Assembly (NCBI RefSeq): GCF_002979755.1 | Contig: NZ_PCPP01000001.1 | Coordinates: forward strand, 1,024,665-1,088,664 | Length of the DNA: 64,000 nt | DNA from: Chryseobacterium culicis | GTDB taxonomy: Bacteria > Bacteroidota > Bacteroidia > Flavobacteriales > Weeksellaceae | Direction: 5' to 3' | In this document: one piece after another, positions 25,871 to 35,600 of the stretch | Position numbering within the stretch: position 1 is the stretch's first letter | Layout: each line of letters begins with the position of its first letter | Program-made: the position numbers and the translations under genes | The notes under the pieces: generated by a model | Told to the model about the DNA's origin: nothing | The model's database searches: none | What the model saw: the letters and a program-made list of their open reading frames with translations, nothing else

Positions 25871-26464
25871 ATGAAGAAGACTATCAAAAGAACATTCAGA
25901 GTTTCAAAATATGTAATCTACAAAGAAACGCTTGTTGATTACAAGGAGCATTTCTGGTCATTTTTAGGAGCATTTTTTGGAATTGGAATCATTGCATTTA
26001 TCCAATCCCACACTTTGACAGAAACTGAAAATATCTTCCTGATCGGTTCTTTTGGAGCATCAAGTGTTCTTATTTATGGGGCCATCCAAAGTCCTTTGGC
26101 TCAACCCAGAAATCTTATAGGCGGACATGTTCTGTCGGCATTGGTAGGGGTCACCGTTTATCAATTTGTACCGGATATCATCTGGCTTTCCGCTCCTTTG
26201 GCAGTAGCATTTTCCATTGTCCTGATGCAGTATACAAAGACTTTGCATCCACCAGGCGGAGCTACAGCCCTGATTGCGGTAAGTTCTACAGGAAAAATTC
26301 CGGAATTGGGGTATTGGTACGTTCTCTCCCCTGTTCTTTCAGGATGCATCATCCTGCTTCTTGTAGCTCTGTTCTTTAATAACATTACCCCTAACAGAAG
26401 CTATCCTAACCACAGCATGTTCAAAAAACTATTGAAAAAAAGACACACCCATCACTTAAAATAA
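25871..26464 (+). CDS. HPP family membrane protein
   Basis: 197 residues with about four to five transmembrane segments and the family's name motif in QYTKTLHPPGGATALIA, with a preceding SPLAQPRNLIGGHVLSALVG segment. HPP proteins are inner-membrane proteins; a plant chloroplast member transports nitrite, whereas bacterial members are largely untested. It starts directly after the arginase-family gene, which suggests a joint nitrogen-metabolism role, but this is inference. Confidence 0.88.
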   Translation: MKKTIKRTFRVSKYVIYKETLVDYKEHFWSFLGAFFGIGIIAFIQSHTLTETENIFLIGSFGASSVLIYGAIQSPLAQPRNLIGGHVLSALVGVTVYQFVPDIIWLSAPLAVAFSIVLMQYTKTLHPPGGATALIAVSSTGKIPELGYWYVLSPVLSGCIILLLVALFFNNITPNRSYPNHSMFKKLLKKRHTHHLK

Positions 26465-26469
26465 AAATC

Positions 26470-26814
26470 ATGAATTGCCTGGAATGTGGCGAGAAAATCA
26501 TCGGAAGATCAGATAAAAAATTCTGCAACGATGCCTGCCGGAACGCCTACAACAATAAGCAGAATAAGGACTCTAACAATTTAATGCGGAATGTTAATAA
26601 CAAACTCCGTAAGAATTACCGCATCCTGATGGAAATCAATACCGATGGTAAAACAAAAGTCTTAAAATCCAAACTGGATGGCTTAGGTTTTGATTTCGAT
26701 TATTTTACCAATCTGAAAGTTTATAAAAACGGCTCTGAATACAAGTTTATTTATGATTACGGATATAAACTTCTGGAAGATGATTTTGTACTGATTGTAA
26801 AAAATCAGGCATAA
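26470..26814 (+). CDS. Small zinc-ribbon protein
   Basis: 114 residues. The N-terminus is a four-cysteine knuckle pair, C3-x2-C6 and C19-x3-C23 (FCNDACRNAYNN), followed by a helix and a C-terminal alpha/beta part (KVYKNGSEYKFIYDYGYKLLEDD). Proteins of this shape are widespread and unnamed in Bacteroidota. It begins 5 bases after the HPP gene and is part of the same transcript. It may bind nucleic acid or protein; no specific role is indicated. Confidence 0.72.
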   Translation: MNCLECGEKIIGRSDKKFCNDACRNAYNNKQNKDSNNLMRNVNNKLRKNYRILMEINTDGKTKVLKSKLDGLGFDFDYFTNLKVYKNGSEYKFIYDYGYKLLEDDFVLIVKNQA

Positions 26815-26838
26815 CCCACACCCCACAAGTATAGTATT

Positions 26839-27759
26839 ATGAAAGAAGTTGTTCTCATCACCGGAGCCAGTGGAATGATCGCTAAAGAGCTGGCAAAAAA
26901 AATAGGTAAGGAATACGAGATTAGATTTCTGACCCGAAAAAAAGTACATGACTATGAGTATGAATGGGACCTCACAAAAGGAATAATGGATGAAACCGCT
27001 TTGGAAAATGTTTCTCACATCATTCATCTTGCAGGTGCCAATATTTCAGAAAAACGCTGGACTCCCGAAAGAAAAAAAGAATTGATCTCCAGCCGAATTG
27101 ATTCCGCAGAATTACTCCGAACGACTTTAAGAAAGAATAAGATAAAGCTTAAGTCTTTTATTTCAGCTTCAGGAATCAATTTTTACGGTACAGAAACTTC
27201 AGAAAAGATTTATTCAGAAAATGATCCTCCAGGTAATGACTTTCTCAGTGAAGTGGTCGTTTTATGGGAAAGAGCAGCGGATGACTTTAAAGAACAGGAT
27301 CTGGCAGAAAGAGTGATCAAAATACGAACTGCCGTTGTTCTTTCTGAAAAAGATGGCGCTTTAAAGAAAATGGTTCCTCCTATTCAATATGGTATCGGAT
27401 CTCCGCTGGGAAGTGGCCACCAATATATGCCATGGGTTCATATTGAAGACATTTGTTCTATTTATGAATTTGCTTTAAAAAATACTGAAATGGACGGAGC
27501 GTATAATGCTGTATCTCCACAACATGCCACCAATAGAGAACTGACAAAAAAGATTGCCCAGGTGCTTGAAAAACCTTTGTTCATGCCTAATGTTCCGGGA
27601 TTTGTTCTGAAATTATTATTCGGAGAGCTTGCTACTGCTATTCTGGAAGGTTCCAGAGCTTCTTCAAAGAAACTTCAGGACACTGGTTTCCATTTTAAAT
27701 TTCCGGATCTGGAGAACGCTTTAAAGGATTTATTAAAGAAGCAGCCGTACAAAAGATAG
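26839..27759 (+). CDS. TIGR01777-type SDR epimerase (YfcH/SDR39U1-like)
   Basis: 306 residues, NAD(P)-binding Rossmann fold. The dinucleotide loop is ITGASGMIAKELAKKIG, and the family signatures are HLAGANISEKRWTPERKKELISSRIDS, then ISASGINFYG and the C-terminal FGELATAILEGSRASSKKLQDTGFHFKFPDLENALKDLL. Cytosolic; the substrate is unknown, although the family is widespread. The gap from the zinc-ribbon gene is 24 bases. Confidence 0.9.
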   Translation: MKEVVLITGASGMIAKELAKKIGKEYEIRFLTRKKVHDYEYEWDLTKGIMDETALENVSHIIHLAGANISEKRWTPERKKELISSRIDSAELLRTTLRKNKIKLKSFISASGINFYGTETSEKIYSENDPPGNDFLSEVVVLWERAADDFKEQDLAERVIKIRTAVVLSEKDGALKKMVPPIQYGIGSPLGSGHQYMPWVHIEDICSIYEFALKNTEMDGAYNAVSPQHATNRELTKKIAQVLEKPLFMPNVPGFVLKLLFGELATAILEGSRASSKKLQDTGFHFKFPDLENALKDLLKKQPYKR

Positions 27760-27818
27760 AATCTTTTAATTAAAAAATATTTACAACACCCATTGATTAT
27801 AACACAGAAAATATTCTA

Positions 27819-28400
27819 ATGAAAAACCCCAATATTACCCTATTAAATACAGAAATCCTTTCAGACAACTGGTATATTTTAAACAAAGTCACTTATTCAG
27901 TATTGAAAAAGGACGGAACTACAGAAACTCAAAGCAGAGAAGCTTACGACCGTGGAAATGGAGCCGTTATTCTTCTTTATAATACAGCCTTAAACACAGT
28001 TATTCTCACCAGACAATTCAGATTACCCACTTATATCAATGGAAATTCTACAGGCATGCTCATTGAAGCCTGCGCCGGACTGCTGGATAATGATAATCCG
28101 GAAGACTGTATAAAACGGGAAACTGAAGAAGAAACCGGATATAAAATTTCAAAGGTTGAAAAAATATTTGAAGCCTATATGTCACCCGGATCTGTAACGG
28201 AAATTCTTTATTTCTTCATTGCAGAATATTCCCATGAAATGAAAATCAATGACGGAGGCGGATTGGAAGAAGAAGGTGAAAATATAGAAGTCCTTGAGTT
28301 ATCTTTTGAAGAAAGTATGAAAATGATCGATGCAGGAGAAATCAAAGATGCAAAAACAATCATGCTTTTGCAGCACTTGCGAATCAAAGGAATTATGTAG
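27819..28400 (+). CDS. Nudix hydrolase, NudK-like
   Basis: 193 residues. The Nudix box is visible at about 88-110 ([22 protein letters not shown]), carrying the REtxEEtG core and metal-binding glutamates. The N-terminal [29 protein letters not shown] is typical of the ADP-ribose / GDP-mannose pyrophosphatase (NudK) subgroup. It hydrolyses nucleoside diphosphates linked to another group. It is an independent gene with gaps of about 60 and 80 bases. Confidence 0.88.
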   Translation: MKNPNITLLNTEILSDNWYILNKVTYSVLKKDGTTETQSREAYDRGNGAVILLYNTALNTVILTRQFRLPTYINGNSTGMLIEACAGLLDNDNPEDCIKRETEEETGYKISKVEKIFEAYMSPGSVTEILYFFIAEYSHEMKINDGGGLEEEGENIEVLELSFEESMKMIDAGEIKDAKTIMLLQHLRIKGIM

Positions 28401-28481
28401 AAATCAATGATGATTGATGCTTAAAAACTTTATATTTAAATAAAAATATTAACTTATAACTCATATTTAAACTATTAACAG

Positions 28482-28856
28482 ATGATTGAACATGTGAAGC
28501 TTGCCATTAATCCCAAATTTCAGGATTGGGTTCTTTTTGAAAATGGCACTTATATTATTTTTGATGACATCGGTATTATCGAAGATGTAAAAGAGGAAGC
28601 ATTACAATTAATGAAAGAATTCGGTCCGGTTTCTGCCGGAGGTCCTGCCGGAGATTTCAGTGTAATTCATTTAAACCTTACTGAAGGATGGTTGGTTTCC
28701 GGGCATGGATATGGTATGTATACGTATGTACATCCTTCCGAACTGGACAGTGATTCTCCAAATGATCTTGAAATAGGACTTTATGGTAGATCTAAAAGAG
28801 ATTCAGATGGTCAAAATCCCGAAATTATTCATATCAACAAGAGTGAAATTTCATAA
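28482..28856 (+). CDS. Hypothetical protein
   Basis: 124 residues, no signal peptide, acidic. A glycine-rich centre (GPVSAGGPAGDFSVIHLNLTEGWLVSGHGYGMYTYV) separates an N-terminal alpha/beta part from a short tail. I recognise no family. It lies 48 bases upstream of the DUF2750-like gene in the same direction, and similar small acidic proteins occur as orphan or immunity-type proteins, but there is no toxin gene nearby. Confidence 0.55.
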   Translation: MIEHVKLAINPKFQDWVLFENGTYIIFDDIGIIEDVKEEALQLMKEFGPVSAGGPAGDFSVIHLNLTEGWLVSGHGYGMYTYVHPSELDSDSPNDLEIGLYGRSKRDSDGQNPEIIHINKSEIS

Positions 28857-28903
28857 GACCTACCATTCATCACTCATAACTTATAATTTATAATTAAATA
28901 AAA

Positions 28904-29362
28904 ATGCTTCAAGATCATATTACAGTTCAGAACCGTTATAAAGACTTTATTAAGAAAATCAGCGAAACGGAAGTAGTGTTTGCATTAAAAGATGATAAAG
29001 GATATGCAACCTCCTACTCTAACGAGGCAGAATACGAAGATGGTGAAGAAGTACAGATTATCTGTTTCTGGTCTGATGCTGCAAGAGCAAAATCATGCAT
29101 AGAAAACGAATGGAATCAATACGAACCTTCTCCTGTTCCTCTTAATGAATTTGTAGAAAACTGGTGCCTGGGTATGAATAGTGACGGATTATTAGTGGGA
29201 ACTAATTTTGACAGCAATCTGTTTGGCTATGAAGCTGAACCTTTGGAACTTATCCTTGACATTATTGAAGAACTTAAAGCTTCAGAAAAATCATTGGAAC
29301 TGAGAAAATTTAAAGACATGGAAGATCTGGAAAAACAGATCAGAGAAGTATGGGAAGAGTAA
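28904..29362 (+). CDS. DUF2750 protein
   Basis: 152 residues, acidic. A WSDAARAKSCIENEWNQYEPSPVPLNEFVENWCLGMNSDGLLVGTNFD block, ending in LEPLELILDI-type helix, matches the DUF2750 pattern I recall. Function unknown. It starts 48 bases after the hypothetical gene and is followed 14 bases later by the DUF2306-like membrane protein; all probably form one operon. Confidence 0.75.
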   Translation: MLQDHITVQNRYKDFIKKISETEVVFALKDDKGYATSYSNEAEYEDGEEVQIICFWSDAARAKSCIENEWNQYEPSPVPLNEFVENWCLGMNSDGLLVGTNFDSNLFGYEAEPLELILDIIEELKASEKSLELRKFKDMEDLEKQIREVWEE

Positions 29363-29375
29363 TCGTTGATATAAA

Positions 29376-30068
29376 ATGAAGGTTTTGGGAAAAAAGATCA
29401 TTAAAATAACCGCTTTATTTTTAGTTCTTCTTTTCAGTATTTTAATGCTGAAAACTATTTCCCAGTACACTTCTCTTGAAAAAAACATCGGGTTTCTTGC
29501 CTTTAAGCAACAGGTTGTAAATAATCCGTACTGGATGGCTTTTTTCTATATTCATATCTTTTCCATAACGCTTTGTCTTCTGGCTGGTCTTACCCAGTTT
29601 TCAAGTCGGTTTTTGGATGAAAACAGAGATCTTCATAAGATTATTGGGAAAATATATGTTTACAATATTCTGATCATTAATGTTCCGGCATGTTTTGTAC
29701 TTGGGCTTTTTTCCAATGGAGGAATGATCGGAATTACAGGATTTCTGATACAGGATGTGCTCTGGGCATATTTCACCATTGCTGCCGTACTTTTTATCAA
29801 AAAAGGGAATATCAGTAAGCATAGAACGTATATGATTTTAAGCTATGCCGTAACCACCACAGCCATTACTTTCAGAATCGTTAAGAATCTGTTTTATAAT
29901 GAAGCCCGTCATGATTACGAGCTTTTTTATGGATTGAATGTCTGGGCAGCCCTTTTTATCAATCTTTTGACGGCTTACTTAATTCTCAGAAAAGATTTAC
30001 TACTACCTGGAAAATTCAACAGTGGAAAAGAAAATATACAGGCTAAGAAAAGAAATCAGAAAAAATGA
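29376..30068 (+). CDS. DUF2306 family membrane protein
   Basis: 230 residues with about six transmembrane helices and the family segment LHKIIGKIYVYNILIINVPACFVLGLFSNGG and HRTYMILSYAVTTTAITFRI. Inner-membrane protein of unknown role. The basic C-terminal tail (KENIQAKKRNQKK) lies over the 3' end of a convergent small membrane-protein frame by 66 bases. Confidence 0.82.
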   Translation: MKVLGKKIIKITALFLVLLFSILMLKTISQYTSLEKNIGFLAFKQQVVNNPYWMAFFYIHIFSITLCLLAGLTQFSSRFLDENRDLHKIIGKIYVYNILIINVPACFVLGLFSNGGMIGITGFLIQDVLWAYFTIAAVLFIKKGNISKHRTYMILSYAVTTTAITFRIVKNLFYNEARHDYELFYGLNVWAALFINLLTAYLILRKDLLLPGKFNSGKENIQAKKRNQKK

Positions 30069-30203
30069 GGCGATAAATATTAAGGTATTAAAAAGTACTG
30101 CGTATTTATTATTTCTGGTCCATTTACCAAAAAAGCGCATAATCAGATAAGAAATACCTCCAAAAAGAGCGATAATAGAAAGAAGGAAAAAATAATATAT
30201 CAT
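30003..30203 (-). CDS. Possible small two-helix membrane protein
   Basis: 66 residues. It has two clear hydrophobic segments (FFLLSIIALFGGISYLIMRFF and YAVLFNTLIFIASFFLISFLSLYIFF) separated by a short basic loop (GKWTRNNK), the pattern of a real membrane miniprotein rather than a shadow frame. It overlaps the 3' end of the convergent DUF2306-like gene by 66 bases. The gap to its right is empty and could hold a promoter. Not confirmed by any motif. Confidence 0.45.
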   Translation of the reverse strand: MIYYFFLLSIIALFGGISYLIMRFFGKWTRNNKYAVLFNTLIFIASFFLISFLSLYIFFSTVEFSR

Positions 30204-30321
30204 GATTTCGTGTTAATTCATGTAAATCTATCATTTTAAATCTAAAAAAACAATCCATAACAGGATCACAGCTTGATAAACAGCCTTAATTCTGATGAAA
30301 ATTGTTGCTAATCATTAATTT

Positions 30322-30702
30322 ATGAAAATAAATAACCTTGACCATCTTGTCTTAACAGTGGCAGATATTGATAAAACTATAGAATTTTATACGGATGTTA
30401 TGGGATTTGAAGTGGTTGTTTTTGGGAATAACAGAAAAGCACTCATCTTTGGAAACCAAAAAATTAATTTGCATCAGAAAGGTCATGAATTTGAGCCTAA
30501 AGCAGAGCTGCCAACGTGTGGTTCTGCTGATCTTTGCTTTATTGCAGAGACCGATATTCATGAGGTGATGGAAGAGCTAAAACAGAAAAATGTAAACATC
30601 ATTGAAGGGATTGTAGAGAGAACCGGAGTGGCAGGTAAAATCAAATCCGTTTATTTCCGTGATCCGGATCAGAATCTTATTGAAGTAAGCAATTATTATT
30701 AA
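30322..30702 (+). CDS. VOC (glyoxalase/bleomycin-resistance) family protein
   Basis: 126 residues in two beta-alpha-beta-beta-beta modules. LDHLVLTVADIDKTIEFYTDVMGFEVV opens the first, and SVYFRDPDQNLIEVSNYY closes the second with the usual terminal glutamate metal ligand. Metal site candidates H8 and E122 fit. It could be a dioxygenase, a glyoxalase-like enzyme or a drug-binding protein; similar small proteins are often annotated as virulence or resistance proteins without proof. It is a single gene. Confidence 0.88.
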   Translation: MKINNLDHLVLTVADIDKTIEFYTDVMGFEVVVFGNNRKALIFGNQKINLHQKGHEFEPKAELPTCGSADLCFIAETDIHEVMEELKQKNVNIIEGIVERTGVAGKIKSVYFRDPDQNLIEVSNYY

Positions 30703-30859
30703 TAAAAACGTCTCTATATCAGCTTTTTACTATTCAATTTTCAGGATTTAACGGCCTGGGATTTTTAAAATATAAAGACAGCAGTATAAAATCCATATAA
30801 AATTTGCAAAAACCATTGAGAAAATCTATTTAATCCTTTATATTTTGAATTTAAAGCCT

Positions 30860-30867
30860 TAATTTTG
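30860..30867 (+). promoter_or_regulatory. -7 element for the secreted protein gene at 30912
   Basis: TAATTTTG, 44 bases before the ATG at 30912; a typical flavobacterial TTAATTTTGCA context. Confidence 0.45.
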
Positions 30868-30911
30868 CATAGAAATTCAGAAAATTCGGATTCTTTCAAC
30901 AATTTATGTGC

Positions 30912-31676
30912 ATGAAAAAAATGATGATCGGGCTTGCTTTGGCCTTATCCATTACAATTTGGGGGCAAAAAACTCCTGCAAAAGCAAATAACCTGACTCC
31001 TTACAGCTATCAGACTTTTAATTGTGACAATAAGGGGTATTTTGACCCGGCTAAATATAAAAAAGAAGAAATAGACGGAATTAATAAACTTTTGTATCAG
31101 TTCAATGGTGTTGTATTTGACACCCAACCTGTTTTTAAAATTGCCCAGCTTGAAGAAATCCGTAAAAACAGAGAAACTTATCTACAGGAGCTTGAAAAAC
31201 AGTACGAAGAAAAGAAAAAGGAATTATACAACCTTAAAGTAATTGATCTTCCCAAATGGAAAAAATTAATGGAAGAAACCATTGATTCTTTTGAGAATGA
31301 ATACCAGCTTAATAAAGAAGAAATCCTTGCTTATTCTGATCCTTCTACGCTGAGAAACAGCAAATATTACGATACCTGCAGACAACAGATTGATGCCATA
31401 TCTTCTCCCGACAGAGAAAAAATGTTTGAAGCCTGGAGAGCATACACTGAACTTAAAAGCAAAAATAATGCAGATCCGAAAGGAGTAATGGCAAGATTTG
31501 ATGCCAAAATGAATGATCCTCAAAAAGAAGATTATGCATTAATAGATATGATTGGTCTTGGTTTTCACAACTGTGCCAACAGCAGTTTCAGACAGAAACG
31601 GGATGATGAAGGCACCTCTTACAAAGATTTTGATAAGATCTTTACAAAGCTGAAGAGAACTTGTGATGAACCCTAG
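30912..31676 (+). CDS. Secreted coiled-coil protein of unknown function
   Basis: 254 residues from MKKMMIG; a start two codons upstream (30906, MCMKKMM) is possible. A signal peptide (to WGQ) is followed by an unidentified domain. A helical, charged centre (IRKNRETYLQELEKQYEEKKKEL, about 85-110) could form a coiled coil. A few cysteines (C at YDTCRQQ, NCANSS, KRTCDEP) could form disulfides in the periplasm. No family recognised. A transcription terminator lies 46 bases downstream. Confidence 0.7.
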   Translation: MKKMMIGLALALSITIWGQKTPAKANNLTPYSYQTFNCDNKGYFDPAKYKKEEIDGINKLLYQFNGVVFDTQPVFKIAQLEEIRKNRETYLQELEKQYEEKKKELYNLKVIDLPKWKKLMEETIDSFENEYQLNKEEILAYSDPSTLRNSKYYDTCRQQIDAISSPDREKMFEAWRAYTELKSKNNADPKGVMARFDAKMNDPQKEDYALIDMIGLGFHNCANSSFRQKRDDEGTSYKDFDKIFTKLKRTCDEP

Positions 31677-31721
31677 AATGATTAAAAAATTGAAAGATTT
31701 AATTATTGAAAAATACCATAG

Positions 31722-31750
31722 CAGCACTCAGATTGGGTGCTGTTTTTTTA
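31722..31750 (+). terminator. Rho-independent terminator after the secreted coiled-coil protein
   Basis: CAGCACTC (31722-31729) pairs with GGGTGCTG (31735-31742), followed by seven T. Confidence 0.8.
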
Positions 31751-31903
31751 TTTTAGATTCAATAAAAAATTGCACACAGGGCTTAATGAGCTGTAAAAGT
31801 TAATTTTACATATTCCATGATTTTCATCTTTACTAATTTCTCTCCTTCATAAACCCAAATAAATTAAAAATGAATAAGTTATGATTTTATGGATTTAATT
31901 TCT

Positions 31904-31911
31904 TAATTTTG
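31904..31911 (+). promoter_or_regulatory. -7 element of the DnaJ-KTSC gene
   Basis: TAATTTTG in TTAATTTTGCACC, 25 bases before the ATG at 31937. Confidence 0.5.
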
Positions 31912-31936
31912 CACCCCGAAAATAAGGATTAGAGAT

Positions 31937-32383
31937 ATGAAAAAAATTGGTGAGCACAGAACGCTTCTTGGAGTAGATAAAAATGTTACTTTAAAAGAAT
32001 TAAAGACGATTTACAGAAATGTGATGAAAGATACGCATCCTGATAAATTTATTAATGATGAAGCCGGAAAACTGGAAGCTGAAGAAAAAAGTAAATCTGT
32101 GATTGAAGCCTATCACTTTTTGGTAAGTATTAATTCTGAAACACAGGAAAAGTACAAAGAAGAATATACTGAAACCATCACAAAATCTAATATTCAGGAT
32201 TTTTATCTTGAAAAATCAATTTTAACGGTTCAGCATTTGAACGGAAATATGTATGAGTATATGGGAGTTCCTAAAAACACGTACATCAAAATGATCAACG
32301 CTGATTCACCAAGCCGTTTTGCAAGAAGACACATCTACGGAAACTTCGTGTACAGAAAGTCCGGAGAAGCGATGGCAGATTAA
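31937..32383 (+). CDS. J-domain protein fused to a KTSC domain
   Basis: 148 residues. The first 65 are a J domain with helix II/III flanking the intact DTHPDKF (HPD motif, which stimulates DnaK ATPase). The C-terminal part (about 85-140) fits a KTSC domain: SILTVQHLNGNMYEYMGVPKNTYIKMINADSPSRFARRHIYGNFVYRK. KTSC domains occur in lysyl-tRNA synthetases and alone, and may bind RNA. The fusion suggests a co-chaperone that brings DnaK to a KTSC-bound target, by inference only. No signal peptide. Confidence 0.85.
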   Translation: MKKIGEHRTLLGVDKNVTLKELKTIYRNVMKDTHPDKFINDEAGKLEAEEKSKSVIEAYHFLVSINSETQEKYKEEYTETITKSNIQDFYLEKSILTVQHLNGNMYEYMGVPKNTYIKMINADSPSRFARRHIYGNFVYRKSGEAMAD

Positions 32384-32406
32384 TTTTTCACATTACAATA
32401 TATAAG

Positions 32407-32436
32407 AGCTTTCAGTTTTTGCTGGAAGCTTTTTTG
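32407..32436 (+). terminator. Terminator of the DnaJ-KTSC gene
   Basis: AGCTTTCAG (32407-32415) pairs with CTGGAAGCT (32422-32430), followed by six T. Confidence 0.78.
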
Positions 32437-32457
32437 TTGCCAAAACCGGATGTTATG

Positions 32458-32612
32458 TTTTGGCTAAAGCCAATATTGGCTGTTATAAATTTAAGCGGGC
32501 TAAAGCCCGCTCCTATTGAATATTTTCTTAATGGGCAATAATCATCATCAATAGAAATGGGCTTTAGCCCATTTACAATAATAAAAATCATCCAATGGCT
32601 TTAGCCAAAACC
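32458..32612. repeat. Nested palindromic repeat element (TTTAGCCC family)
   Basis: Almost all of the 315-base gap downstream of the DnaJ-KTSC gene is palindromic. Outer arms TTTTGGCTAAAGCCAA (from 32458) and ATGGCTTTAGCCAAAA (to 32610) face each other. Inside them lie GCGGGCTAAAGCCCGC (32495-32510) and AAATGGGCTTTAGCCCATTT (32555-32574), with mirrored CTATTGA / TCAATAG edges. A half copy occurs at 44536-44596. Looks like a REP/MITE-type mobile palindrome with no coding capacity. Confidence 0.85.
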
Positions 32613-32650
32613 TATATAACCCAATTTTAAATCATCAAATATCAACAAAA

Positions 32651-32678
32651 AAGCGCCTCAGAAAATCTGAGGCGCTTT
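32651..32678. terminator. Terminator of the RND efflux operon
   Basis: AAGCGCCTCAGA (32651-32662) pairs with TCTGAGGCGCTTT (32666-32678) 20 bases past the stop of the RND gene on the minus strand. Confidence 0.85.
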
Positions 32679-32698
32679 CGGTTAATTAAAGGCTTAAT

Positions 32699-35600
32699 TT
32701 ATTTATCTAAATGTTTTGGAGTAAATCCGTCTTCATTCAGTTCTCTGTGTACGTAATCTGCTTTCATTTCAGCTTCATAGTCTACTTTAGTATCTTTACC
32801 CATTCTTCTTAGAACAGAGTCAAATAGAGAGTATACTACCGGTACAATGATCAATGTAAGGAATAGTGATGATGTCAAACCACCAATTACTACCCATGCA
32901 AGACCTTTGTTCATCTCAGCTCCAGCACCTGTTGCCAATGCGATCGGTAACATACCGAAGATCATCGCAATGGTGGTCATCAGGATCGGACGAAGACGTG
33001 CGTGGTTGGCTTGTACCAAAGCATCATGCGTATTGGCACCTGCTGCTTTTCTGGCATTCGTAAAGTCAACGATAAGGATCGCATTCTTCGCTACCAGACC
33101 AATCAACATGATCATCCCTAACATGGTGAAGATGTTCAATGAGTTAGCAGTTAAGGCAAGGATTACCATTACCCCGATCATTGCTAACGGGATAGAGAAT
33201 AATACCACAAACGGATACACGAAACTGTCATATAGTGAAACCATTACCAGGTATACCAATACGATAGCCGCTAATAATGCAATTCCTAACGTACCGAAAC
33301 CTTCCTGCTGGTTCTCCATATCTCCACTCCAGATGTAATCTACCCCTACAGGTTTTTTGGTGCTGTTCATGAACTGGTTAGCCCACTCATTAGCTACGTC
33401 CCCTACTGGTCTACCTACTGCTTTAGCTCTTACTTTTACAGAAGGAGATTTATCTCTACGTTCAAGTAAGCTTGGCCCTGAACCCATTTTTACATCAGCA
33501 AACTGGCTTAAACGAACCTGCTGTCCCTGAGGGTTTGTAAACATAAGGTTTTTAACATCATCAATAGATTGTCTGTTCACATCTCCGAAACGGATGTTGA
33601 TGTCGTACTCATATTCTCCGGCTCTGAATTTTCCGTCTGTATTTCCGTTAAATGCAGTCTGCATCGTTTGTCCTACACTTGAAAGATTTAAACCTAAAGC
33701 AGACATTTTATCTCTGTCTATACTTACCTGAACTTCCGGGCTACCTGTATCGGTTGACAATTCAGCATCTACAGCTCCAGGAACTTTTTTCAATAGTTCT
33801 AAGATTCTTGTTGCTTCTTTTACCGCTGTAGCGTTATCCGGAGCTGTTACTACCATTTCAATAGGAGCATTTTCAGCACCCATGATACCGATTGGAGCAG
33901 TTTTAAACTCAACCCCTGTGAATTTCTCTTCCAGCTGTCTTTTTATTTTCGCAGCTTTGATGTTGGTACTTTCAGAACGTTCAGACTTATCTGTTAAGTT
34001 TACCTGAACCTCAGACTGGTAAGTGGTTGCCTGAGCTCCACCAAAACCTGTAGACTGCTGTCCAACTGTGGTAATAAGGTCTACAACATCTTTATCATTT
34101 CTTAAAAACTTCTCAACGTCTAATGTTAACTGGTTTGTTTTCTCAACCGTTGCATCTTTTGACAATTCCATTTGTACCAGGAACTGACCACGGTCGATTG
34201 GCGGGAAGAATTCACCTCCAATGAAACCAAATGCTACCAGCATGAATGAACTGATTAAAACAATAAACGTGATCACTACTGTTGAAATTCTTCTTAGCGT
34301 AGTTTTCAGACACCATTCAAGGATACCTGTGATCCAGTGGGTAAACTTGTCAATTAGCCCTTCAAACCAAAGAATGAATTTCTCAAACCAGTTTTTACCT
34401 GTTAAATGTTCCAGTTTACCGAATCTTGATGATAACCAAGGAATGATGGTAAATGAAGCCAACAATGATAACAAGGTAGCAATAACTACCGTGACGCAGA
34501 ACTGTGCCAGGATGTTTGCCACAAGACCTGAACTCATCGCAATCGGTAAGAATACCACCACAATTACCAATGTAATCGCAGCTACGGTAAATCCGATCTC
34601 TGAAGCTCCATCATAAGCAGCTCTGATCTTACTTTTACCCATCTCCATGTGACGGTAAATGTTTTCCAGTACTACAATCGCGTCATCCACCAGGATACCT
34701 ACCACAAGCGATAGTCCCAGTAAACTCATAAGGTTCAACGTATATCCCATTAGATTCATTCCGATGAACGCTGCCACCAATGAAGCCGGGATAGAAACCA
34801 TTACGATAAATGCGTTTCTGATACTGTGAAGGAATAATAACATCACAATTGCCACAAGGATAATCGCTAAGAATAAGTCGAAAATAACGTGGTTTGCAGA
34901 TTCAAGGGTAAATTCTGTAGTATCGTTTACGATTTTTACTTTTACACCCTGAACTTTATAAGCCGCTTCTACGGTTTCAATTGTTTTCTGAACGCTTTCA
35001 GATACAGCTACCGCATTCGCATCAGATTGTTTTTTAACCTGCATCAAAATAGTCGGGAACTGATTGAACCTTGCTACCTTTTCCACATCTTTCTGAGAGT
35101 CGAAAACTGTTGCAATATCAGATAAACGCACCTGAGCTCCATTTTTGTGGGAAACAACAAGATTGTTCATTTCTTCAGTAGACTTGTATTTTCCTGATAG
35201 TCTGATGGTAGATTTTGTAGTTCTTGTTTTCAAACTCCCTGTAGGGAAATCAAGGTTTGAGGAAAGAATTGCCTGTTGTACATCTCCAATGGAAAGTCCG
35301 TACCCCTGCAGTTTTTTCTCATCAAGGTTCACCTGAATTTCTCTCTCCTGTCCACCCACAAGGTCAACCTGAGCAACACCGTTTACACGGGAGAAAATAG
35401 GTTCAATTTTTTTATCCAGCAAGTCATATAGATCTTTACTGTTTAATTTATCCGATGAAATACTCATCGTGATAATCGGGAGATCATCTAAAGAGAACTT
35501 GTTCAGAGAGGGAGCTTTCACATCATCCGGAAGGTCTGCAAGGATTGCATTTACCTTTCTCTGAGCATCATTCAAAGCGTAGTCTACATCGGCACCATCG

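Noticed and set aside
32458..32612. CRISPR-like array
   Set aside because: Arms are inverted, not direct repeats with spacers, and vary in sequence.
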